From Liolophura sinensis (taxonomy: Eukaryota; Mollusca; Polyplacophora; Chitonida; Chitonidae): a stretch of DNA of 64,000 nucleotides. Position numbers and translations under genes: made by a program. Of this stretch, positions 12,101-22,830 are shown piece by piece (within the stretch, counting starts at the first letter, position 1; each line of letters opens with the position of its first letter). The notes under the pieces are model-generated. The model saw only the letters and a list, made by a program, of their open reading frames with translations, was not told the origin of the DNA and searched no databases. The stretch spans positions 10,919,501 to 10,983,500 of the forward strand of contig NC_088303.1 of assembly GCF_032854445.1 (NCBI RefSeq). The letters are read 5' to 3'.

Positions 12101-15100
12101 CATTGCTTCCACCGCAGGTAAGTTTGGGTAGCAAACTGAATTCTAACACTGACTTATCTCTGTTATAATGTTGCAATAAATTTATTATCCTTGTGATGCA
12201 ATGTCTCATCTGTGAGTACTGACTGGTCATATACATTGTCACCTTGGTTTCATGAATGGCAGATGAAGAGTGTCCAGAGAAACTATCGGGTTTGGCCAAG
12301 TTACTGCCGAACTTCCCGCGTTTGCTGTGCAGACTTGCAGGCTAGAGGCTAAATGCTATAGTGCACTAAAGCGACCATGGAGCGTCTTACCTAGGCGGTG
12401 TAAGGGTAACATTGTCGGAGAGTAAAGATGAGAACAACTGATAACAACAGCGCCCAAATTCTGATGGAATATTCCGACTTCCACAGTCCGTCCACGTAAA
12501 TATAGAATCGGCAGCTAAGAGGAATTCCCCAGTCGAAGGATGATAGTCCGATAACTGATAAGCTGTAGTCGGCACGGCACGGCACGGCACGACGATGGTT
12601 GGTCCCCCAACTATCTGTGAAGGTGTAACTTTTCAGGTCGGACGGGTTGACAGTAGCGTCCGTGATGTCGAGCTGGCGATGCATGCTTCACTCGCACAAA
12701 GAGACAATGATCGATACAACCTCCAATATAACGTCTCCAAAAAGTAACAGGTGGCAAAACACAAGCTCACAAAGTGTTACGTACTGAAAATGGAGTACAA
12801 ATGACGAATGTCGAATGGCGTGAAAGCCGATATCTACAAACACGGTAAAATCCTTCACAGTTGAAGACAGTAAATATAACTGCTCTCAAGTGAACTTGAG
12901 TAAATGATTGATAGGTTCACAACTCCGTTGCTCTTGTTTATAGATTAATGGAAAAAAATTCTGGATGGTTTGATGGTAAACATGTTTACCATCAAAATGT
13001 ATACCCTATTTACTATGACACGAAACTCATAAACACCGCAGCCTCGAGAACGTTCGACTGAATTACAGCGCAGACAAGAACGTACGCTAAATAAGAAAGT
13101 GTAAGTCAGACACTTATCAGATAAAATATAAAAAATATAATACATTATTTAAAGACGGGGCTCATTACAGTGGTTACAGTAGAATTCAAGTCCAGCTTAT
13201 GCTGCCTTCCTTTCCAGTCATACATGGTGTGGTCTGCAGTAACCTGCGGGGGTTTTGGGTTTCGTCCTGTCATTCATTTATTTATTAATTGGTGGTTTAC
13301 GCCGTACTCAAGAATATTTCACTTACATGACGGCGGCCAGCATTATAGTGTGAGGAAACCACGCAGACTCTGGAGGAAACCCACGACCATCTGCATATTG
13401 CTGACAGCCCTTCTCACGTACGGCAGGAGAGGAAGCCAGCATGAGCTGGACTTGAACTCACAGCGACCGCCTTGGTGAGATACTCCTGGGTCATTGTGCA
13501 GCGCTGGCGCTTTAACTACCTCGACTACCTTAGCCCCCAGTCATAATGCAGGTCACTGTCGCATAAGGGAAGTATTCTCGAGTATGGTGTAAAAGACGAA
13601 ACAAATAAATTTTCCTGAGTGATTCACTTATAATAATAATCTCTCCGAACAGGTTTGATTCCGGTTGACTTCATGCCAGCTTATGTTGCCAGTAAGACGG
13701 GCGTGGTTGCTTACACACGCAGCTGGGCAGTAAGTCTTATCATAACCCAGGGCTATGTTCCAAAATTCTTACTAACATTGCTGTTGAACAATTAACCTAT
13801 CAAGGCATGCCTCCCAACTAACTTGCGATCTCTTCTCTCCAACATCCCAACAAGGCTTATTAGGGAAAAAAAATCGTCCGTTGGTCCTTATCTCGTACAA
13901 TGGATTTGACTGAAGTGGTCTTCGAGATCGCAAATGAGATGAGAGAGGGGTCTTAAATTTATCGTTCTCTGCCTGTACACACAGCATGTGTTTACTAATT
14001 TTGTTTTATAGGCAACTGTATGCTTTAAGTTGGTGGTAAATACCATAGGAATTCCTGTGAAAGACATATATATATAATATACGAATTAAACTTTTATTGA
14101 CATGATTGTATTGCATATCCCGCTCTGTGAGAAACCAATTATTATTATAAGCCAATGTCTTACTTGTAAAAATGCCAATTATTTTGATATTAAATGAATA
14201 AGGCATTGTAATAATTTGATTGACAACTCCTTCCCATTTGTTGTCACTTGTACACGAAATGACACGTCACAAAGTGGCATTTGCAGAAAATTTACCCCTG
14301 AAACTTTCTGTTTCCGCAGGAAAACTCTCTGAATCGTAAAACAGGAATCCGGTTTTGTGCTCTGTGTCCGTCTTTTGCCGACACGATATCATCAAATTGT
14401 CCAATACCGAAGGTGTCGACACTTCTCGATTTGAGATGGCCCTTAAAGTGGTTGGTATAATGAGGTGAGGTTTTTACTGTTACGCCATGTTACGTCACTG
14501 TTACGCTATACCTTGTTGTTACCTTATTTCCACGGATGTTACACACATTGTTTGTCGCGAGTCATTCATCTTACGTATCCACCAATTTAGCTGCAGAATT
14601 TATATGACCACATGTATTCAACTGACGTATAAATGGGGTGTTCAAGTGGTGTGTATTGAGTGGTCAGGTGTTTTATACTGGGTCTTCAAGTGATTTGTAT
14701 CGGGGCGTTCTAAGTGACTAAGTAACTTGACAGATTCCATTTGAGCCCTTGACTCTCCTGGCTTAGTATTTAAACATCAGTACACTGCTCCCGTTACACC
14801 ACTCCCCTCCTCCAAGTATTTGTGGCGGTTGTGGACGTTTTCGAAGTTTTTGACATTACAAATACAAGATCAAAACACTTTGTTGTGAGTGTTTCAGGGG
14901 CGAAAAAGAATTGTTCGGTTGTGAATGTGTCACTGGCGAGAAAGAATTGTTTGGTTGTGAGTGTGTTTTGGTTGTGAATGTGTCACTGGCGAGAAAGAAT
15001 TGTGTGGTTGTGAGTGTGTTACTGGCGAGAAAGAATTGCTTGGTTGTGAGTGTGTTTTGGTTGTGAATGTGTCACTGGCGAGAAAGAATTGTGTGGTTGT

Positions 15101-15491
15101 GAGTGTGTTTTGGTTGTGAATGTGTCACTGGCGAGAAAGAATTGCTTGGTTGTGAGTGGTGGCTCTGGCGAGAAAGAATTGTTTTGTCGTGAGTGTGTCA
15201 CGCTTTGATACACTTCAAAACATCTAGTGTCAAGCAAATAAGAAACAAGTACCACTTTATTAACCCCTATGTAGCAGTCCACCTGCACACAAGTGACCAG
15301 AAATATTCCTCAAAGTGTATACTTACACTGATCTCGCCCAAATAACTAAATAACCTTGAATTATTTTCAGACCGGAAGTGGTAGCTGAAGCGTTTATGGA
15401 ATTGGTGGAGGACGAACATAACAATGGCTCAGTGTTATGTGTAACGAAGCATCACGGGAAGCAATACATCCCTCCTCCCCCGAAGTTATAG
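9153..15491 (+). CDS. HPGD: 15-hydroxyprostaglandin dehydrogenase-like short-chain dehydrogenase (two single-base lesions)
   Basis: NAD-dependent classical SDR; the vertebrate enzyme oxidises the 15-hydroxyl of prostaglandins and related lipid alcohols. Exons: 9153-9245, 10163-10286, 10590-10695, 12021-12117, 13653-13729, 14320-14464 and 15371-15491 (TAG). Start is the ATG at 9153, giving [18 protein letters not shown] with the TGxxxGxG cofactor motif at residues 11-18. Catalytic Asn107 (TIDVNL), Ser138 (NIAS), Tyr151 and Lys155 (YVASK) fall at the same numbers as in human 15-PGDH. NNAG is at 90-93 and the structural CPSFADT is in exon 6. Corrected length is about 254 residues (human 266). 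Two lesions: the exon 3 donor leaves AACTT joined to GTTGGT, one base short of TTG GTT; and exon 6 shifts frame after GACACG near 14385. Adding one G at each GG-type site restores family-like sequence. Substrate in this organism is unknown. Confidence 0.9.
10806..11745 (+). repeat. Interspersed repeat in SDR intron 3 (copy 1 of family R1)
   Basis: The 11040-11590 part matches 34780-35525 in direct orientation (shared blocks include TGACATGTTGAACGTCCATA, CATAATGTTAAACT and AATGGCTGCACCAA). The left edge (TTTACATCACTGCC near 10815) and right edge (GACCCCAGTGA...GATTTCTATACAAAAGTTGC near 11640-11690) match the 54.8-55.6 kb repeat region. Probably a nonautonomous DNA transposon of about 0.9 kb; no coding frame seen. 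Confidence 0.6.
13186..13535. mobile_element. Two SINE family A copies, head-to-tail inverted
   Basis: 13186-13262 is a plus-strand fragment (TTCAAGTCCAGCTTATGCTG through AACCTGCGGG). 13262-13535 is a minus-strand copy starting at the AT-rich tail (TTTATTTATTAATTGGTGGT, GCCGTACTCAAGAATATTTC) and ending in the tRNA-like head. Both lie in SDR intron 4, which runs from 12118 to 13652. Confidence 0.8.
14880..15205. repeat. Minisatellite in SDR intron 6
   Basis: Tandem copies of GTTGTGAATGTGTCACTGGC plus GAGAAAGAATTGTGTG, alternating with a shorter GTTGTGAGTGTGTTTTG unit, giving a composite period near 54 bp. Copies are nearly identical, so the array looks recent. Confidence 0.88.
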
Positions 15492-15943
15492 CTAAGCATT
15501 AAGTAGAAGCCGTTACAGATATACATTAATTTTATACCAATGCTTACGTTGGTCGTTTATTCCCTGACCTGGCTCATTTTGTTTAAGGAAAATATTTATG
15601 CACCTAAGCCGTTATGCCTCATACTTGTATGTAGTGGCTTTTGTGATTGAAATTCTAAGGTGTGTATTATTTTTTCTCAAAAGGAGGGCCATAAATGATC
15701 AATTCTGTTATACGTATTTTACATACTTGATATATTCAGACGATTTTATATTACTCAGGAATGAATATGAATTGAGGATACTTTCGGATATGAGCACAAT
15801 GGCTGATGCATGGTTGAACCCAAGATGTCATCATCAAGGTTTACAGCCATGACACTATAACAGCTGAACGACTCATACCTGGCTAAACCCAATATATGAG
15901 GATATTAAGGTTTACATCTATGATGTAATTAGTAAATAGCAAA

Positions 15944-15949
15944 AATAAA
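15944..15949 (+). promoter_or_regulatory. Candidate poly(A) signal of the SDR gene
   Basis: AATAAA about 450 bp downstream of the SDR stop codon, the first clear canonical hexamer after it. Assignment is by position only. Confidence 0.4.
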
Positions 15950-18900
15950 TAACAAGAATTATGTTTTATCAAATAAGTCGTTAGGAAGAGATCTCCGGTA
16001 AGTCGTGCGATCGACATAGCAATTATCTGGCGTTCTCGAAATCTTTATTATGTCGTGCGATCGACTGAACAAAGATCTCACGCTGTATCTTGTGTGCACG
16101 ACCTAATTGTGCATTTCCATTGGTCAGTTGTCTCGTGAAAACGACAGTTGAACATAACTGAAACTTAAAGTTGTGTGGGGGCCTCCGTGGCTCACTTGGT
16201 TAGCGCGTGTTTATGGAATATGTATTGTACAGAAACAGTATGATACAGATATTCTTTAAACACATTCATTTTGTAGTTTGTGGACTCACCAAAAAATAAA
16301 TCAACAATCAATCTATATACAGTGTGTCAGAATGAATTGTTTTCATAATACTATTGTTAAGAGTTAAATTTTGCCCCGAGATACATGGCGTCTTTTCATT
16401 ATTGTTGGTTACTATGGCTAGTAACCAACATGGCTACGTCAGATTTGCAAAACCTTGAAGTGGCTCTGACAGGTGTGGGGTGAGGGTGGTGCTTGTGCAC
16501 CATGTGGGGCCAGAGTGCTATTGGTCAACTAATCGACCGCTGACCAATCAAGTCAAAGGTTCGAATACAGCTTTGGTTCGGCTATAGCATTAATTCCGGA
16601 GATATGTTAGATACCTCAAGAGGGAGAGTGGTTTATACGTTGAAACTGTCGGTGGCAATACCTCACCATTCTCGCTAGACTGAGATGGATAATGCCGCTG
16701 ACAGTATGAGCGTAAGTGATTTACGGCAGACAGTCTGGTTTCTTCTTCCCACAAGGCTATACTGTTACATTTTATCTCGACAGCTTTCTTTTTCTCTTGA
16801 ATTTGTTTTTACCAAATGATTAAGGAATGAAGGTGTGTGGTGCTATATTTTAACCATCGTTAAAGCTTTAGTCGAAACAAAGCGCGAAAGAAGGACATAT
16901 GGGAAGTTGGAAGGTCACAGGGCATGTAACCAGGCATGCATTATCGTCCTTTGATATGCCGACTATTGTAAATGTAACTAATGGTTATGTACACCCAAAC
17001 CAGTCAGTTGGCTGAGGTCGGGAAAACATAGCTTTCATGATTATGAAAGGCTATTTTCATGATAGCCTTCTTATTTCCGCAATGTGGAAAACGTTGGATC
17101 CACGCCACTTCAGGTCCATAGCTCAAATCCATAGCTCAAATCCATCCCTGGATGGTTCGGCTGCTGTAACTCAGTTAACTATGGAGGGGCTGTGGTTTAT
17201 TCCAGGCACTCAAAAAGCCCTAGTATCGGCCCCAGAGAGGTGCGATAACAAAGTGCAAATTTCAAAATCCCAGCAGAATTCTGTAAATTTTCAAATCAGA
17301 GGCATTAAGATTAGTCGAAGCACCCATAAAACTTATGTGGCCACAAAAGATGATTGCTAAGTAATAACCCGCCAAAAATGTACCCCCGATCAAAAACGCA
17401 AATTTTTCGTTCAAACAAGGCTCTGTGCTCTTAATTTAGGCCTACAGTATGAAGATCAACGTTTACCAGAATCTTTACTGAAACTTTCTTGTGTGTATTT
17501 TTTATGTGCTGTCAAAGTTTTTCTTTCGCTTTGGTTTACGTTTGTCTTCATATACAAATCATAAACTTCATAATGTGATGAGTTTTGTCATATTTTGACA
17601 AGTTTAATATCTGTATTTCTGTCATAACCTCTCGCGTATCCGCCACGGCACATAGTCACTGTGGAGAACAAATTTTCACCTCAAGGAAGTGTTCAAATCT
17701 TTGTGGTTCTTTTTTTCTTTCTTTGGGAACATACTTTTGTGTGAGTAAAGAAATAGGCCGTCTTCTATTAAAGACATGAATTAGAACGGATAAGCTATAT
17801 GACATAACCTAACGTGTGGCAACTATAGCTAAGTCATACGTGAATCCTGATTGAGAGCACTTAGCAATTATTAACATTAACATGTTATGCGTGTCAAAAC
17901 CACTCACCAGACAAGATTTTGAGGAAAACAATGTGTGATAAGCACGCATGAATTTAGAGAAAACATCGACCGTTTTAATGTGCTTAATTTTAAATTGCGA
18001 ACAATTTCATACAGAACACTATTAACTTGAGCACTGTCGGCCGCGTTTCTCTCCATATCGGTCCTGTTTTAGTAAAAATGCCTGAGGTTTCGAAACACTT
18101 AGTAGACGTGTCATTCGTTTTAAAAAAAACGTCATTTTTCAGGAAGTGTTTTGCCTAAAATGCGTCAGTTTTAGCAGATCCTTGAAATCATGTTTGGTGT
18201 CAAAGGATAAACATGTCTCAGTTTTTAAAAAGCATGCCGTGTTTCGAACAGCGTTTCACAAAAATGTTACAAAGGAAAACGTACAAGCAGTCAGACTGGA
18301 CTGGACTGGTCAGTTGTAAAACTTTGTAACAACTGTATTATACCACGAACAACATCCATGCAAACAACTGTTGCTTCTTCTCTAGTGCTGAAATATGTCT
18401 TTATGACAAGGATAGATGTTGGAAGATCTTTTCTGATGGTATATCGTGCCACATGCAGGAATAACTTTTTGGTGTTAACATTTCAGTTTTACGGCTAGCG
18501 CAACGCGGAAAGAGAGTATAACAGCAGTATTACGAAAGAAACTAAAGCTGCAAATAATAGAGATGGATATGAAGTACTGAAAACCTGTGCAATCAGTAAT
18601 TAAAATTTAATTTTCACATTTTTACATGATCTTGTTCTTTGTGTACTGGTTTTAATTAGAAAGCTTCTAAAGCACCCATTTTTGGTATCGTCTCACACAA
18701 TAATTGTTGTCACACAGTCGAACTGCTCATCTTTTTTCTCTTTTTGCCTCTAGCTTTGTCAGAGGCTGTCATCACCTTTTCCAAGTATTGCATGATATCA
18801 AGGTCAAATGCATCCTGCTTTTAAACATAAGAGCAAATAACATCTGTCAAATTGTTGATTAATGATTAGGACTTATCTTGGCGAAAGGTGTTACACCTTA

Positions 18901-20958
18901 TCAGAAAACATTTAGTACAGAAGGGGCCATGTAAATATACCTATTTATGAGTTCCTTTATGCACGAAAAATACAGAGGATTTCTGATCCATAATTCTCAT
19001 GCACTGGTGTTATACAGATAGATGTCATCAAAGTAAATCATCGGTCAGTCTGTGACGATTTTACCTTAGGTGAAGTTATGAATTCATGAATTTAGTATGT
19101 CATTAGCCCTTTGGCCTATCCATGGCCTATTCACAGTCCTCTGGGCTACGTCTGTCTCCATAAGTTCCTTGGTTATTTCTCCGTGTATGTGTTATAATCA
19201 CACATGATTAAGCACCTTTCTTCCTAAGGTGAGTATTAAATGTCATAAATAAAAAATGGCAGCTTTATGCCATTGTGATATATTTGCTTAATTTATATAC
19301 ACACACCACTATATTAACACCCACACTATTTCAAAATAAAGTTCTACTGATTTTTTCACAACGTTAGTATTGTTTCGTAATTGGCGGTGGTTTCTTTCAA
19401 AACGTTTGCGTTAACATTTGAAAATAACGCGTCGCGCTTTTTTCTATGTAAGGTGAATGTAAAGCGAAAAGCTACTTTTGTTATATATTTATTTAATTGA
19501 TTGGTGCATAACTGCGTGCTCAAGGATTTTTCCAAAAATTACATTTGTGGTGCAGTAATTTTCTTCACTCTACAACGTCTAATGCAAAGAAAAACGATAT
19601 TTCTTTGTGACTGAAACAGGCTTTTGCGACTGTATAACCTATAAATCACTTCAGTGCGTGTTTAGAGCCTTGTAAGTCGCATGCTTTCTATATAACAATA
19701 AAAGAATAGTAAAACGGAACTGAAAAATGAAGTAGCCTTACGATGTGTCAGTTGTTGTCACTCAGAGCTATAGTTAGTTTCGCTTCTTGAGGTGCACAGT
19801 TTCTTACGCCGGGGCCGATTCCCCGCCTTACCATACCAGGTCCTTTCTAAACCCATAAACATAACTACTGTCATCATATAATCGAACATTCTTTAGTAAG
19901 TTGCTGTAAGCTAATTTTCTCAGTTTCCTCCCACCATAATGTTGGTCGCCGTCGTATAAGTGAAATATTCTTGCGTATGGAGTAAAACACCAATCAAATA
20001 AATAAAGAAATAAAGAAATAGTCTAAGTTTTAGTGCTTACATAAAGGAGCCATCTTGTTTTTAGAATACTTATACTTTAAAATTTGCGTGTCAACTCAAT
20101 AGCTGGAGCACGGCCGAGAACTCATGTGGACAACGCATACCGCAGATTGGTTCTTCATCGTATCTTTTATCAGCCAGGGCCATCTGTCCGATTTCATGAG
20201 TTCCCAAAGACATACTAAAGGTATTAATGTAGCTAAGGTTAAATATATTTTTCACTTTCGCCGTGACATGCATGATGACAGCAGGGATTGTATTTCTCTT
20301 TGTTCTGGGTGAGGATGTCAATTTTTATTGTATTTACCCCATCTGCATTGGTGTCTTGTTGCTGAAACGCGCAATGCTCTGTTCTGCAGTGTTATTTTTT
20401 CGTAACTATCTGATTATCATATAAGTCGATGTATTATACCACGCCCTTTAAATTTTACAAGATTTGTTTAAAGCCAATCCACTTGAGATAACTACTGCGT
20501 ACCACCAGTTAGCTAAACTCCAGGCGTACAGCAATATACCATCAGGGGCAAGCAATTTGATTCCAAGACTGATAAAGCTGATAGTCTATGATAAATATAT
20601 GTAATACTAATGATTAAAAGAAAAGTATTATTTATTATTCAGTGCGAGCCTGCGTATGACGTTTGGCCATGTCTTTAATTGCCTAGCTTGTAAATCCCAA
20701 AAACGTCGGCATACATTGTAATAAAAGCGTGGGTCATTTACACTTTACCTGGTAAGGTATACATGTGCGGTCATACACTGACTGGGGGGAAACCATATGA
20801 GAACTATACTGCAAATATGTCTATTATGTTTCCTGTCAACGTCGTCTTTACGTCAACACGCATAGTTTTAATTTTGATACTCTCAACCTTTCTCTGTTTT
20901 GATAGCAACAGGCCTAAGCCTGTGTCCTGCATATGGCGTAAACATATCTCCCTTTGTA
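15950..20958. other. Gene-poor intergenic stretch
   Basis: No exon with convincing splice sites or protein-like translation was found on either strand. It contains a SINE family A tRNA-head fragment at 16181-16212 (GGCCTCCGTGGCTCACTTGG then TTAGCGCG) and a family A 3' half at 19915-20016 (CCACCATAATGTTGG, AGTGAAATATTCTTGCG, CACCAATCAAATAAATAAAG). The open frame at 17037-17360 has no recognisable motif. Confidence 0.6.
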
Positions 20959-20959
20959 T

Positions 20960-21245
20960 CATTTGGACCGCGTCGGTGCCACAAAGGTTGTACCGTTCTT
21001 CTCGAAGTCGGGAGACCTGGGATCAAACCCCGATCAGGTCATACCAAAAATGATACTATTCGCTGATTCGCTTGGCGCTCATCACTGAGTGGCCATAGTG
21101 CCAGAAAACAGGTCTGGTTTGCCCGGTGTTAGTATAATGTGACTGACTGGATGGTATGGGTGTCTGGAGTGTTCGGCATGATACTTCAGTGGGGGCAGCA
21201 CTTTGGCGACACAGAGACAGAGTATATGTACATGTACACACACCG
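20960..21245 (+). mobile_element. tRNA-derived SINE, family B
   Basis: The head carries a B-box-like GGGATCAAACCCCGATC near 21010. The body contains TCGCTTGGCGCTCATCACTG, GTTAGTATAATGTGACTGAC, GATACTTCAGTGGGGGCAGC and ACACAGAGACAGAGTATATG, in the same order as the copy at 59850-60125. Confidence 0.75.
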
Positions 21246-21939
21246 AAGTCTGACTACATTGTAGCGTCTGTTATATCCTAAAGTGTCTTCATTGCAATCA
21301 AAGTCACAAGTTACTAGACCACACACAATACTATGTCAAGTGTGTTCTATCAAATCCATTCACTCAAAGTTTCCCAAATTGTGCAATTTATTGATTATAA
21401 ATCTCTTGTAAGAAAATATGGTCCGGGTGTCCAGAATCTCTGGTGACCAGTCCGCCTTCACCCGTGAAGAGTTGTAATCAAAACAATCAAGCCAGACACC
21501 ACGTATATCGCTACGCTTTTATATCGCTCCGTTTTCGGCCTTGATCTGATGGCTAGGCGAAAGTTAAGCCCGGAACTTAAGCCTGCTCCGGTTGGCAAAA
21601 TTTCAGACGTGTCAATGAAATGTACTGAAATCTCGGCATACACGGTGAGCAAGATGCGACTCAAATGAACTACACTGATCGTACAGAGTTGATATCAGTC
21701 GCAGGTCACCATATACAACTTTATGGTTGAACTAATAGCACGAACAGATGTCATATCTGGCCTGCATAGTGCTATTTTATTGATATCGCTCGCTCGTCTG
21801 TAGAGTGCTATTGTACTTATAGCGCTTGCTTGTGTGACAATCCTTTAGCCCAGGTCACTTATCTGTAATGAAACCGATACAAATAAACATGTGAGCTATC
21901 AACAGCCGGAGTTTTAATCACTAAAGACTGTGTGTGCCT

Positions 21940-22830
21940 AGTTCTGGACCTTGGCTTTTGTGTATTCTGTTTTAATCGTGACTCTAGGGTTCCTGTTTCT
22001 ACCCTGGACTCTGCATGTCTCATTCTTTGCATTGGTTCAAGTGTGTTCTGTTTGAAGCGTGACGCTAGATTTCACTCTCGTCAAAATTAAGGAGACTGAA
22101 TGACTCTAGAGTTCTCGCTGTTTGAGGCTCACGCTGTCATATCTTTTATTTCGGACGTGACCCTAGGTTCCTGTCTCGGGAACTCTAAGGTCACGTGCGA
22201 AACAGAACATATGAACCAATTTCTTTTCACTATATTCCGTCTTCACGGGGAATGTGACCCTAGGGTTCCAGTCTCCATTATGGACGGTGAATGTCTCGTT
22301 CTTTCATTGGTTCTGTCTTCTGTTTCAGGGGTGACCCTAGGATTCCAGTCTCCACTAGGGACGGTCTCTTTCTTTTCAGTGGTTCGTGTGCTCTGTTTTG
22401 GGTGTGACCTGACGGTTGCCGTTTTCGCTAGGGATGATTATTGTCTCGTTCTGTTCAGTTGGTCCTATATTCTGTTCCAGACGTAACCCTAGCGTTCCCA
22501 TCTCCAGTGGTGACGGTGAATGTCTTGTACTTTTCAGTGGTTCCAATGTGTTCTGTATTAGATGTGCCCCTACGGTTCCCATCTCCCCTAGGAACGATGA
22601 ATGCCTTCTTCTTTTAATTGCTTCATATGTTCTGTTTCAGACTTGACCATAGGGTTCCTGTCTCCACTAGGAACAGTCTCTTTCTTTTCAGTAGTTCCTG
22701 TGTTCTGTTTCTCCGTGACCCTAAAAATTCCCATCTCCACAAAGGACGCTGAATGTCTCGTTCTTTCCATTCGTTCCCGTCTTCTGTTTCAGGCGTGACC
22801 CTAGGATTTCCGTCTCCACCCAGGAATATT
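21940..22830 (+). repeat. Tandem array (about 77 bp) of a 3' splice-junction segment
   Basis: About eleven diverged copies of a unit that reads: pyrimidine-rich TCTGTTTCAG, then GTGACCCTAGGRTTCC, GTCTCCACTAGG, then GACGGTGAATGTCTCGTTCT and a further T-rich run. The GTGACCCTA motif recurs near 22255, 22332, 22404, 22484, 22566, 22644, 22717 and 22795, a spacing of 72-82 bp. The last copy is continuous with the first recognised exon of the flavoenzyme gene: its CAG at 22790-22792 is the acceptor. The array is therefore a copy series of that intron-exon boundary. Confidence 0.85.

Noticed and set aside
17037-17360. 107-codon frame in the gene-poor region
   Set aside because: Contains a short internal direct repeat (CCATAGCTCAAAT) and no recognisable domain or gene context.
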